Source: Rhabditophanes sp. KR3021 (Eukaryota > Nematoda > Chromadorea > Rhabditida > Alloionematidae). From it: a DNA stretch of 64,000 bases. The notes under the pieces were generated by a model, which saw only the letters and a program-made list of their open reading frames with translations, was not told where the DNA came from and did not search any database. Position numbers and translations under genes: made by a program. The stretch covers positions 3,596,001 to 3,660,000 of the forward strand of contig CAUJLY010000001.1 of the NCBI GenBank assembly GCA_963281155.1, written 5' to 3'. Positions 47,301 through 60,409 of the stretch are shown one piece after another. Every line of letters starts with the position of its first letter. The first letter of the stretch is position 1.

Positions 47301-48441
47301 AGAATTATCTCGCCATCGCCCATTAATAACATCAAATACTTTAATTTATTTTAAAAAGGAAAAATACGTTCATTTGATTTGAAAAGATCCGATCAGCCTG
47401 AAGGTACAACTTAGTGATAGTTTGATGAATAGGCGATTTTTGTGTTATCTATCACCAGCTCATATTCGATATTAGCTTCAAGTAAATACATATGTGTATA
47501 CATACTTACACACTTAATAATAGTGTAACTCCCCAGTACTTGAAGAACATTTTTTATTCTCCTTTCACTAGTACCGCTCACTCTCTCTATTTAAAATCAA
47601 TTTCGACTATTAAATTTCCAAAAAACGTATTGCAAATGTATCTAAATGTAAGGCAAATGTATTACAATGTAAGGAAAATATAAAGTTGTATCTGTAAGAC
47701 TGTATTAGTGATTGTAACAAAATAACAATAATTTGTCCGTCTGTTGACACTTCTTCATCTATTAATCGGCACCATACATTTTATACATTTACACTGATCA
47801 AATTGATGTCTCACTTTAATAGAGGACATATTTATTTCCACTAAAGCTCTACGCTTTTCTTCTTTACAAAATACATTGCAACTTTTATTGTTACAGGTAC
47901 AGACACATTTCAAATGCAATAGTTTCATCAGTTGCCTTGATAAATAAACATTTTTGATAAAGACAACAATTTTTATCGCATTGATTTTTTGGAAGCATTT
48001 ATATTATGTCTTTTACTCTCATTTGTCTCTTATATTTACTCCGAAAGCTTAGTTTGGAGCAATTTTAAAGTAAATAATCACTTTCTTTTTATTATCCAAT
48101 TATACAACTAAAACTTATTTAATTTCGGCAAAATAAAAAAATATTTGTCATTGTACACTTTCGATCGTTATCATCTATGATTAATTAAACTAACAGAAAA
48201 TGACTCACTTTCAAGTTGGAACAATAACCCCACACACATATTTAACATCCGTCCTATTTTACCATTCAGTTTCTATCAAAATAAATGAAACAAACAATTT
48301 AAATGATTTAAACACTTTTCAGACTTTTTTCTGATCTCACTGCCTATAAACAACAATCATATAGTCAGTTTGAGAATCAAGAAAAATTAAACTTTACAAT
48401 ATTGAAGTAATCACACAACCTACAACTATATTTTTTAAACC
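41400..48441. other. Long gene-poor AT-rich region
   Basis: About 7 kb. All frames longer than 60 codons (for example 42000-42290, 44640-44834, 46797-47021) have AT-biased composition. A minus-strand stretch at 45222-45700 has two short protein-like segments and is discussed among the findings. The right end is the probable promoter of beta-spectrin. Confidence 0.55.
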
Positions 48442-51400
48442 ATGACTGTAAAAAAAGGAACCCCTGACGAAAGAAATCCGGAAGTTTATGGAGACGATTA
48501 TGATGACAACACTTCTGCCGCTATTTTTGAAAAATCAAGAATTCGCGTTTTAGCAGGTAATTATTCCTTTTTAGTGACCTTAACTTATTTTATTTTCTTT
48601 TTAGGTAATTTAAAAAACAGTCAAAAATGATGATGGATATCAAAGCTTTATTTGAAGAAGGGCAAAAATATTAAAAATAGCACAATTTTATTCGATATTA
48701 TTCATTACATTTAAATGCACCTTGCTCAGTACAATACTTCAGATTCCCTTTATAACTTTAGGATATCTTTTTGTACATTAGATTGGGTCGAAGAATCGAT
48801 GTTTGTCAAGATGTATTGTAAGTCTGCTACAACAGAATATTCTAGGGCAAGTGCTTCATTAACAGACAAGCCATCGATACGAAATGCTACAATTTGTTTT
48901 TTGTATCCCAAGCCATCTATGATCACTGTGTTCTTAGCATTTAGAGGAATGAATTCGGAATAACGACGATTAACATCTGAACTATATTAGCTTAATCTCC
49001 TTTCTACGTTTCTGGAAACTCCACAATAGAAGATTAACTAGATAAATTGATCCAATCTCAGCCCCTTAACATTCATATGCGAAAGGCATATCAAGTAATT
49101 CATAAATAGATTGTTAGCGTTCAGTATAACGTTTTTAGTTTTGTTATCTTTCAACTGTTTTAATAAGTCCACAACTAACTCACCAAACTCTGCAATAAAT
49201 TTGAAACTCAATTAGCCTCCATGTCCTGAATAACCGTAAGATATACTTCCATAGTTCTTTTTATGAGTAATATTATATGATCCTAAAGTTCTATTCTTTC
49301 CAAATAATAACTTTGATAGAACAAATCACAAGACTCTTTAGTTTCCAAAATTTGTTAAGAATCGTTCACGTCATTGGAATTCTTGTACTTCTCCCTACTT
49401 GCATGGGAATTTCATACCTGGATTTGGTTTCTTTGTAATTTTCTTGACTTAATGCAGGCTTTTCGAGATGTCAATTAGCAAAAAGTTGAACCATGCCATA
49501 AGCTTGTCATAAAACAAAGTCCAGTAGTCGGGGTCTTCGTAATACTTTCGAATAACTCCATAATGTCGGCAATACTCAGTCAATTCAAAGAAAAAAGTTA
49601 GACCAAGAGTGTTATTGTTCAAAAAAGCACCGCTGTACTTGCATATTTGAACTCCATACTCTCGAAGGCTTTTAAAGAAGTGCTCATCATACTTTCTAGC
49701 GTCCAAAATATCTTTCAGTCTTCTACTACCAACAAATATTCTTCTTGCAAAGTTAATTCAATTGTTTTGGTATCTCACATAGTTATTTACCTTATGAGAA
49801 TTGAAATAGTTTTTAAAAAATAATTAAATATGGGATGTTGGAGACTTTAGGGTTCCTTAATGTTGTTAGTTGATTTGCACATGTCTTTCTTTGAGGTGAA
49901 CATTTGAGTAAACAGATTTGTTTGTTGGATATACGAAAATAAACATATAGAAGGGATTTATAATAAAAAATGAGTACATTTGATTAATTAAGCTTCGTTG
50001 GGGTAGGTTGTGTCTTACACTTCAACAAATCTATTAAAAAATGTATTTGGATCTCATGGCTTGAGGAGAAAGCTTTTTGTATGAATAATGTTGTTTACAT
50101 TAAATGATTCTCTGTATTTGCTCTTAACTATCAAAGCGTTGTGTATCATTTTTATGTATGAGTAAATATATGCATTTGTTGTACATACGACCACAGTTTC
50201 AATACAAAGTTTATACTATTATAACACCATACCTGAACTTTTTAATCAGCTTACTGAAAAAATAAGAAATCATAAGAAGAAAGATTACATAAACAATAAA
50301 TTGACATTATTTCCATTGATTGACAATGTCCACTGATAAGAATCTCCTTTCTTAACACCACACCTCTCCTATTTATACATCTATGCAAGAGTGTTGGTAT
50401 TAGAGCAATGGCAATGAATTTATATTTATAAATAAAAAAAGAATGCACACATAGTACCTTGTGAAAAATACATCCAAAAGTGGGAGAATTAATGTTTTAT
50501 ACGATCACCTATCATCAGACTAGAAGGAAGATTGTTGCATTGGAGTGTTTTAAGTCACTTTTATATTTGCATTCACTAAAATGAACAGTTTAACTTCACC
50601 AAAAATACTATATTAATCTAGTTGACTATTTTTGATTCATGTAGCACATATTTTATTAACATCAATTTTACAGAACATTTTGTATATTTAATTTAACACA
50701 ATGAGTCTCACTATTGCTAGTGTTTATTCTGAAAATTTTATTGGGTCTAATGACATCTTATTGCCCAGGATTCAAAGATTAATAGGTGCTATTTTTAAAA
50801 ATCTCTTTTTTGATCAATACTTACTTTTATTGTTTTAGTGGAAAGAGAAGATGTCCAAAAGAAGACTTTCACAAAATGGGTAAACTCACACTTGGTTAGA
50901 GTCAATTGTAGAATTCAAGATCTGTACATGGATATGCGCGATGGACGAATGTTAATGAAGCTTCTGGAAGTTTTGTCTGGTGAACGCTTGCCTAAAGTCA
51001 CACCCGGAAAGATGCGAATCCATTGCCTTGAAAATGTCGATAAAGGTTTACAATTTCTTCGAGATCAGCATGTGCATTTGGAAAATCTTGGATCCCAAGA
51101 TATTGTTGATGGATCACCGATGTTAACATTGGGTATGATTTGGACAATCATCCTAAGATTCCAAATTCAAGATATTACTTTTGAAGATATCGATAACCAA
51201 GAAACTCGTTCAGCTAAGGAAGCTCTGCTATTGTGGTGTCAGATGAAGACGGCCGGATATGCCAATGTTAATGTCAAGAACTTCACAACCTCTTGGAAAG
51301 ACGGGCTTGCGTTCAATGCCTTGATCCACAAACATAGACCTGAATTAATTGAGTACGAAAAATTGAAAAAATCAGATGCTTTAAACAACTTAAATTCAGT

Positions 51401-54400
51401 CTTCGATATTGCCGAGTCTAGACTTGGTCTTACCAAATTCCTTGATGCTGAGGATGTCAACATTCCCCAACCAGATGAAAAGAGTATCATTACCTACATT
51501 GTTACTTTCTATCATTATTTCAATAAAATCAAGCAGGAGATCGTACAGGTAATTTATTAAAACTAAAATAGTTCAGCTTCAGTTAACTGAACGGACAACC
51601 AAAATAAAGAGGCAATAATTAATAAACGCCATAACTTAAACAACACCTAAATACATCAAGAACGGCGGCTAATTTAATAATTTAAGAATGTTTTCTTAAA
51701 AAGATACATTAAAATTTGAACTTTGATACACAATATTTAATGAAAAATTACAGGCCCGCAGAATCGGAAGAGTCATCTCTGATTTAATGGACAATGAACA
51801 ACTTAAATCCGAATATGAATTATCTGTGTCGGACTTACTTGAATGGATCCAAAGAACAATAGTTGGTTTGAACGCCAGAACCTTTGAAAATAATTTAGAA
51901 GGTGTTCAAGGACAATTGACTTTGTTTAATAACTATAGAATCAACGACAAACCGCCTAAATTTGCTCAAAAGGGAGAATTAGAAGTTTTGCTGTTTACTT
52001 TGCAATCCAAGTTAAAGGCTAATAACCAGAAAGTTTACAAACCGAAAGAAGGTATGTTGATTGCTGGAGTCAATAAGGCTTGGTCCGATTTGGAAAAAGC
52101 TGAACATGGAAGGGAACTTGCCTTGAAGGAAGAGTTGATCAGACAAGAAAAACTTGAACAGTTAGCTGCTAGATTCGACAAGAAGGCTGAGATGCGTGAA
52201 AACTGGATTACCGAGAATCAAAAGTAAATTTACTAATCTTAACTAATCTTAACTTTATTTTCATTTTAGGTAAGTAAAGAACAATCAAACTAATGTATAC
52301 AAAATAAGACCTGATCAATATCGAAAACGTTTACTAAAAGGGAGACAGAATAATTTAAATTAAACAGAATGTTATTGAGAGTATTTTTTAGTGAGAAATA
52401 GGTTTTGCTTAGAGCAATTTTGAAATTCTCTTGGCATTTTCAAGATGTTTTTAGAACATAACATCATTTAATTGCCCTGATCCGTCGATGTTTGCCAATA
52501 CATTTTGTAGGTCCAATGTGGTGGCATACTCAAAAGCTAGTGCTTCATTACCAGTCAATTCACCACAATAGAAAGCAACAAGCTGTCTATTATTGTCCAA
52601 AATATTCACAACTCTTGTTTCTTTGTCATTCAAAGGGAGAAATCTCTTAAAGCAAGTTCGGTAGCAGAAATGTGACTGCGAAGCCTAGTTTTTACATTGT
52701 TAGATACTTTATCATAGAAGATTCCATTCTTAAATGATACTCCTACATCAGCAGGCAAATCAACTAAGACATATATTTATTGGTTTCCTTTGGCTGTACT
52801 GCGAGACTTAGCTTCCTTCAATTCACCCATCATCTTTTCCAACGATTTTACATCAAATAACTGTCTCTCTTCTTCATAAATCTGCATGACCTCAGTTCTT
52901 AGCTTGGAATATACTCTTCTTTAAATGATATGTAAGAAGGGGGCATCATTGAAAGTTGATTTACAGCTATTACGTTTGAATTTGCCTCTCTTACAATCTT
53001 TTGTTCACAGCTCCTTGTCTTTTTAAAAGATAATTAGATAGAAAAAGATCATATTAATCAACGATTATTTATTTCAGACTAGTTACTCAAGATAACTTCG
53101 GAACTAACTTTGTTACAACGGAAACTGCCTCTAAAGAACCTAACTTGTTGATTGAACATGCCTTGAAGCAAGTGGAAGCTGCCACTAAAAAGCAAGAAGC
53201 TATTGAGACGGACATTTATGCCTACGAAGACAGAGTTAGAGCTGTTGTTGCCGTAGCAAACGAATTGGAACAAGAAAGATACCATGACTTTGTTAGAATC
53301 AACGAAGAAAAAGAGAAGATTCTTAGATTATGGAATGAGTTGCTTGAATTAATTGTGGCTAGAAGATCTAGGCTCGAATTGTGCCTTGGAATTCAACAAA
53401 TCTTCCACGACATGGTTATTGTTCTTGGAACTACAGAAGAAATCAAGAATAAGCTGCTTAATGGAGAATTAGGACAACATTTAATGGATTGTGAGGATCT
53501 CTTACAAAAACAAGATCTCCTCGAGTCTGATATCAACATCGTCGGCGACCGAATCAGAGATGTTAATAATCGTGCAGAAAAGTACACATACGACGATGGT
53601 CCAGAAGGAACAGGCTACCAGCCGGCCGACCCATCTCTCGTCAAAGAACGCATCAACATTTTGAAGAATAGTTTTGACGAATTAATCAGACTAGCTGCCG
53701 AAAGAAGAGCCAAATTGGACGAGAATAGAAAGCTTTGTCAATTCCTTTGGGACTTGCAAGACTTGGAAAATACACTGAAAGAGCAAGAAAATGTGTTGAG
53801 TCTTACTGACACCGGAAAGGACGTTGCCTCTGTCCAACGGCATCTCGCCAAATTGAAGAATGCCGAAAACAATTTGGATGCTCTTTCCAACAACTTAGAC
53901 GACTTGGATAGACAAGGGACTCAGCTTCAAGCCGAACAAATTCCAGGTTCTGAGAACATAGATCCCAAATTGGCTGCAGCCAGAAACCATTACAATGCTC
54001 TAAGAGGATTAGCTGCTCAAAGAAGAGACAGATTGACTGGAAATGTTGAATACTATCAGTTCTTTACTGACGCCGATGACGTCGATGCTTGTATTCTTGA
54101 CCACTTACGCGTCATCTCCTCAGAAGATGTTGGACGTGACGAAGGAAGTACTTCCAAATTACTGCAGAGTGTACAAGGAGTCACCGATGAAATTGAATTG
54201 TATGAAAAGCACATTCAAACTCTCGAAGCTCAAGCTGCCTCACTGCCTATCGGAGCTAGAGAACATCCTGACATCAGGCACAGACTTGCTACTACTACCA
54301 AGAAAAAGACTGAACTTGAGGAATTGGCACGCATGCGTAAACAACGCCTTGTCGATGCCTTGACTCTCTACAAACTACTTGCTGACGCTGATGCTATTGA

Positions 54401-57400
54401 GTCTTGGATTGACGAGAAGGGAAAACTACTCGCCACTCTTGCACCTGCTCAAGATGTTGATGACAAATCTACCGAATTGGTTGAAGTTGAAATCATGCGC
54501 CATCGTTTCCGCACCCTCGAAGATGACATGGCTCACCAGCAAGCTAAATTGGGAACTGTCAATGAATTAGCTCGTCAATTGTTGCATGTTGATCATCCAA
54601 ACTCGGATGAGATTCTCGAAAGACAAAATAGACTAAATGCTAGATGGGCCCAACTAAAAGATATGGTTGATCAGAAGAGAAGTGAATTGGAAAGAGCTCA
54701 CAGGCTCGGAACATTCAGAATCGATTGCCAAGAAACTGTTACTTGGATTGAGGATAAGACTAGAGTCTTGGAAGATACTGACGAACTGACTACTGATTTG
54801 TCCGGAGTCATGAGATTGCAGAGAAGACTCAGCATGATGGAAAGAGATCTTGGGGCGATTCAAGCCAAACTCGATTGCCTGCACAAGGAAGCCGAGGCCA
54901 TTGAAAAAGACAAACCTCAGCAAGCCGAGCTTATCAAACAAGATATCAAGAGAATCGAACAGGTCTGGGAAATCCTTAATACTAGAATTCGCGAAAATGA
55001 AGCTAGGCTTGATGAGGCCGGGGACTTGCAAAGATTCCTCCGGGATCTCGATCATTTCCAACAATGGCTTACCAATACTTCAAGACTTGTTGCCTCTGAA
55101 GAAGAACCTGTCTCCCAAACGGATGCTGAACAACTTCTTCACCAACACGAAGCCATCAGAGAAGAAATTGATGGTTACGCCGATGATTACAGCAAGATGA
55201 GAGCTATGGGCGACAGAGTCACTCAGGACCAAACCGATCCAACATACATGTTCCTAAGAGAAAGACTAAAGGAATTGTCCACTGGATGGAGTGATCTACA
55301 AACTATGTGGGAAAATAAACATAGAATGCTGTCTGAAGGTACTTTTATTTTAAAAAATTACAAAAATAGGATACTAATTATGAATATATGTTCTTCATAT
55401 TCACATTCTGACAAGTCGTTAGGATAAGTAGGGCAAATTCTGAGGTGACTTGAGGGTTTGCTAAAGTCACTGTTTGTCAGTTGATGTCTAAGTGCATTGA
55501 TAAGGACACATTTTCGGCAATTGCTTTTGAAGGATATTCTTTCTTGACTGCAATTAACTTCTTTTTACCAGTAACAAGTTCCTGAAGAAACCTCTGCTTC
55601 TTCTCGAAAGAGGAGTCCAATTTCACAGAGCAATTGAAATCAGATTTATGGTCACTCCATCTTTTTCCAAATAGAAATGTTTCACCAGCATTTCGTATGG
55701 CTTCCGTATTTTCTGTTATTGTCTGCCCATCAAAAAAAGTGTTGAGTCCAAAAGTAGATATACCCAGCAAGTTTTGTCTCCTTTAGTAGCCTTGAGATCA
55801 TCTAGTTGCTTTTTGATTGCAACAGCTTTGGATAAAGTTTCTTCTTTAGTATCTGTATCACCAGTTTCATAAAGTAAATTAGACAAGTATTTTCCTATTG
55901 ACTTAATTTCTTTGTGTCCAAATAGGTTTAGCAAGTCATCTGTGGCGATTATATGATCTAAAGTTAATAAGAATGAGTACTTACGTTAATCTGATCTTAA
56001 TATACACGTAGATAGCATGAGCTAACGTTCAAATTTTAAGGAACGACGTCAGAAAGAGATACTGGTACGCAGTCTCTTTAAATGTGATACTAAATATTAT
56101 AACACACAAATAACCAACATTAAACTAAATATAAAACTAATGAAAAATAAATAAAACTTTAAAATGTGTTTCAGGCTTGAACTTGCAACTGTTTTTGAGA
56201 GATGCTAAGCAAGCTGAAGTTTCTCTAGCTCAACAAGAAAACTTCTTGGCTAAGGAAGAAATTCCACAAAGTTTGGAACAAGCTGAGAAGCTTCTCAAGA
56301 GACATCAAGACTTCATGACCACTATGGATGCGAATGATGAAAAGATTAATGCCGTCGTTCAATTTGGGGAAAATTTGACTCAGCAATCTCATTATGCCTC
56401 TGACAGAATTTACAGAAAAGCTAGCAACATCCAAGAAAAGAGAGCTGACAACAGAGCTAAGGCTCAAGCTCAACTTGAGAAATTAGAAGAAAGCCTCGCT
56501 CTTCAAAGATTCTTGTCTGATTGTGAAGAACTAAGAGAATGGATTGAAGAAAAGATGATCAGAGCTCAAGATGAAACTTATCGCGACGCCAAGACGATCA
56601 CTTCCAAATTCATGAGACACCAAGCCTTCCAATCTGAATTATCAGCCAACAAAGAAAGATTGGATCAAATAAAGCATGCTGCCGAAAAGCTAACAGAAGA
56701 CTTGCCCGACTTTTCTGGAACAGTTGCTCCGCAACTTGATGATTTGTCCACTCAATGGCAAAAGCTTGAAAAGACTACCGAAGAAAAGGGACAAAAGTTG
56801 TTCGATGCCAACAGACAGCAGTTGTACGTTCAATCTATTAATGACATGAAAGATTGGGCTCAGCAACTAGAACAACAAATGATTCAAGAAGATCCCTCAA
56901 AGGACTTGACTACTGTCAACATGGCCATGCAAAAGCAATGTGTCATTGAAAGTGAAATGAGCAAGAAGACTCTGCACTTGGAATCACTGAAGACAATGGA
57001 ACCACAACTCGAAGAGATGCACCCAGAAGAAGTCGAGCAGATCAAGGCTCATAGATTGGCCGTGGCTGAACAACTCCATAAACTAAAGGCTCCTCTTGAA
57101 GATAGAAGAAAGAACTTGGAAAGAAAGAAGGCCGCCTACCAATTTATCAGAGATGTCGATGATGAAAAGTTGTACATTCAAGAACGTTTGCCTGCTGCCT
57201 TAGCCCAAAATCTCGGAGACAACCTATTTGACTGCCATAGACTACAAAAGAATTTGCAATCTCTTAGAAATGAAGTTGATAACCACGAGAACTGGATAAA
57301 CGAGATTACCAAAAATGGCGAGGCACTTGTTGAGTCAGGTTATGGTGACCCACAAGAATTCAAAGACAAGATCAAGGAACTACAAACTGAATGGACAAAG

Positions 57401-59899
57401 CTTAAAGACATCATCGACCAAAGAAAGGACAAGCTTGCTGACTCTGAGAAGGCTCACCAATACTTGTATGATTGCAATGAAGCTGAAGCCTGGATGTCGG
57501 AACAAGAACTTTACATGATGCAAGACGAACGTGGAAAAGACGAATTCAGTACTCAAAACCAAATCAAGAATCACGAAAGATTACTCGTTGACATTCTGCA
57601 GTACTCTGACACAATCAAGGATTTGTCAAACAGAGCTGAAAAGTTCATCAATGAGAAAAGCCCATTGTCCGATCAAATTGCTATCCGGCAAAGCCAAATT
57701 GAAAAGCTTTATGCTGGTCTTAAAGATTTATGCAAGGAGAGAAGAGCCAGATTGGATGAGACTTTACAATTGTACGAATTACATCGTGAAATTGACGATT
57801 TACTTCAATGGATCGCTGACAAAGAAGTCGTTGCAGGAAGCGGAGAAAATGGGCAAGACTATGAGCATGTTCAAATGCTTCAAGAACGTTTCAACTTGTT
57901 CGCCAGGGACACTGAAGCCATTGGTTCTGAAAGAGTCGACAAGGCAAATGATAATTGCGACGAGCTAATTAATGATGGACATACAGATGCCCCGATGATT
58001 GCTTTGTGGAAGGACTCTATGAACGAGGCTTGGGAAAATTTGTTAGAGTTAATTGACACTAGATCTCAGATGCTTGAAATCAGTAGACAATGCCACAAAT
58101 TTTATCATGATTGCAGAGATTGTATTTCTAGAATCATTGAAAAGACTCACGCTTTACCAGACGATCTTGGCAGAGATTCCTCAACAGTAGGAGCCCTCTC
58201 CAGAAAACATCAAAACTTCCTTAAGGACGTTGAAGCTATTGGCGAAAGTGTCAAGCAAATAGAAGAAGATGCACACAACCTAAGAGACTCGTACGCAGGC
58301 GACAAGGCTCTAGACATCGCTGCCAAGGAACAAGAAGTATTAAAGTCATGGAAGAACTTGAAGAGTATGTGTGATGCTAGAAATCACAGATTGATAGACA
58401 CCTCCGATCTCTTTAAATTCCTCAACATGGTTAGAGACTTGCTAGCGTGGATGGATGAAGTTAAGAGAGAGATGTCTTCTCATGATAGACCAAAGGATGT
58501 TTCGGTAAGTAGTGGTTGGAAATATAGATAACTAGGCGCAATATACCACCCCATTTTGACTTTATCTAATAATTTTATTTTTTCAGGGGGTCGAGTTGTT
58601 GATGAACAACCATCAAAGCTTGAAGGCTGAAGTAGATGCTCGTGAGTCGAACTTTAGCCAATGTCTGACACTTGGTAGAGACTTATTAAATAGAAAGCAT
58701 TATGCAAGTTCTGAAATCGAAAAGAAATTAATTAAATTGACAACTGAAAGAACTGAGATGATGCGTAGATGGGAAGACAGGTGGGAGTATCTCCAACTTA
58801 TCCTTGAAGTATACCAGTTTGCCAGAGATGCAGCCGTTGCTGAGTCTTGGTTGAACGGCCAAGAACCTTACTTGATGTCGACTGAATACGGCAGAAACTT
58901 GGAAGAAACCATCAACTTGATCAAGAAACACGAGGCATTCGAGAAGTCATCAGCGGCCCAACATGAACGATTCCTTGCCTTAGAAAAGTTGACTACCTTC
59001 GAACTGAAAGAAATTCAAAGAAAACAACTAGATAGAGCCGAAGAAGAAAGAAGAAGACGAGGATCAACCCCCTCCAAAGCTCACGACAAGAGTTACGAAA
59101 CAACCTTCCCTGCCACATCAGAACCCAGATCACAAGGCTTTGACGGTAAGTTCATTTAAAATATTTACTATGTGCAACCGTTTCTGTACCACTATCGTAA
59201 ACCTATTGTATGTCATGTTTGTCTATTTAGATCGATCCCGAAATATATCTGAACCTTATTCAGGTTGGCGCATGTCTTTATCAAGATCTCAGAGATTTGA
59301 TACTAAGGATTCTCGTGGTATGTGTCTATTCACTTTTTATTTGCCCTTATTTGTTACTAATTATATATTCAGTACTTTTATTTTGATATTCAATAATTCT
59401 GCCATTCAACCACTAATATGTTATTTCAGGTGCTTTCCACGGCGATGCCTTTGAAGGAGTTCTAATTCGTAAGCACACATTCGAATCATTGGACAAAAAA
59501 GCTTCTAACCGCTCATGGGACAAAGTTTACGCCGTCCTTCAAAATCATTCCCTCTCCTTTTTCAAAGATACCAAACATCGTGAAGAAAATCTACTTTATC
59601 ATGGCGAACCACCTCTAGATTTGCAAGGCTGTTCAGTCAGTCCAGCAGATTACTCTAAAAAGAAGTTTGTGTTATCAGTCCGCTTGCCCGTTGGGTCCGA
59701 ATATTTATTACAATGCGCTAATGAAGATGATATGCACTTATGGGAAAGTCAATTGCACCAAGCAACAGGTCAAACCGAAGGCGAAGATGCTCGTTCCCAA
59801 ACCATGCTATCAGAATCTTCTCAACCAGCTACAACCTCTGCTGCTACAAAAACGAAAAAAGGTGGCTTCTTCAGTAGAGGCAAAAAAGAAAAACTTTAA
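48442..59899 (+). CDS. unc-70: Beta-spectrin
   Basis: Eight exons (48442-48556, 50839-51548, 51754-52223, 53078-55338, 56175-58504, 58587-59145, 59231-59317, 59430-59899) join with consistent phases to 2333 residues; human SPTBN1 has 2364. The N-terminus ([16 protein letters not shown]) matches the pre-CH segment of beta-spectrins. Two calponin-homology domains (about 45-270) start with [17 protein letters not shown] and include [20 protein letters not shown] and [15 protein letters not shown]. The triple-helical spectrin repeats fill about 290-2080, with conserved [13 protein letters not shown] and GQEPYLMS towards the end. The C-terminal PH domain (about 2181-2290, [20 protein letters not shown]) precedes a basic [14 protein letters not shown] tail. 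Beta-spectrin pairs with alpha-spectrin and binds actin and ankyrin under the plasma membrane; in C. elegans unc-70 protects axons and muscle. Introns 1, 3 and 4 are long and each holds antisense coding-like sequence. Confidence 0.97.
48750..49755 (-). pseudogene. Antisense relic A in beta-spectrin intron 1
   Basis: Minus-strand coding-like blocks in changing frames: [20 protein letters not shown]...[13 protein letters not shown] (about 49450-49755), [20 protein letters not shown] (about 49210-49320), then [15 protein letters not shown] (about 49090-49190), and finally [12 protein letters not shown]...KKQIVAF...NEALALEY...DLQ...NIDSS to a TAA at 48750. Stops and frame changes separate the blocks, so this is not a working gene. 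The last block is clearly homologous to relic B. Family not recognised. Confidence 0.6.
50701..50785 (+). other. unc-70: Alternative first exon of beta-spectrin (candidate)
   Basis: An ATG opens 85 bp (28 codons plus one base: [15 protein letters not shown]...RIQRL) ending at AG/GTGCTA in phase 1. That is exactly the phase needed to join the exon at 50839, giving [12 protein letters not shown]. An acceptor TTTTACAG lies about 30 bp upstream. It would replace the conserved pre-CH segment encoded by the distal exon 48442-48556. The donor is weak, so expression needs testing. Confidence 0.5.
52451..52980 (-). pseudogene. Antisense relic B in beta-spectrin intron 3
   Basis: Minus-strand reading from about 52925: [20 protein letters not shown]...[11 protein letters not shown], a TAA, then in the same frame [20 protein letters not shown]...[15 protein letters not shown] frame change then leads to [14 protein letters not shown]...RQLVAF...NEALAFEY...[13 protein letters not shown] to a TAA at 52451. 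Over the last 38 aligned residues it shares 20 with relic A. One in-frame stop and one frameshift break it. Family not recognised. Confidence 0.6.
55477..55960 (-). pseudogene. Antisense relic C in beta-spectrin intron 4
   Basis: Minus-strand reading: [20 protein letters not shown]...[15 protein letters not shown]...DDLKATKGD, a one-base frame change near 55768, then [20 protein letters not shown]...[18 protein letters not shown]...[20 protein letters not shown] ending at a TGA at 55477. Its layout (helical start, central FxxG-type strand region, LIAV/LVAF strand, helix to the stop) parallels relics A and B, but residue identity is weaker. It has one frameshift and no clear ATG. Confidence 0.55.
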
Positions 59900-60409
59900 A
59901 TGCACATCTTTTGTCAAAAATTAACTTTATTATATAATTTACTCAATATTATCCACCCTCCACAATTCTTTCTCTCTAATTTCAAACCATTACAAACAAA
60001 TATTGATAGTTCGCTTGCTAACTAAGTATACTTCCTTATTACTTTCTTTTTACTACAAATCAATTCATATAAAATGTTATCTTTATTAACCTTAATTTAA
60101 TTCACAGCTCACAATTTACTCTTTTTTGATATGGTGATTATAGATCGCTATTACAACAAAGTTACAAAAAGGTGTTCACAAAACGTTATCACCCGATCAT
60201 TTTAATAAATATTGTGAATTCACCAGCTAGTTTGCTATTTCTTAAAAATATTATTGTTTTAGTTATGGGATTTTAATAAATTTATAATTTGAATCAACCA
60301 AATATTTAAAATAACATATTTATTAGTTGGATGAATAAAAATTACACACATTAAAATAACAATTATAGAATTTACAATTAAAAGAGCAATAAAATTAAAA
60401 CGAGACAAG
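59900..60409. other. Convergent 3' flank
   Basis: Spacer between the convergent spectrin and TREX-like genes, AT-rich, with AATAAA-like signals (for example near 60204). Nothing else seen. Confidence 0.5.

Noticed and set aside
48557..48630. Short continuation of the first spectrin exon to a stop (a 62-residue standalone protein)
   Set aside because: The segment ends in a GT donor in phase 1 that matches the beta-spectrin exon at 50839; the encoded residues match the beta-spectrin N-terminus.
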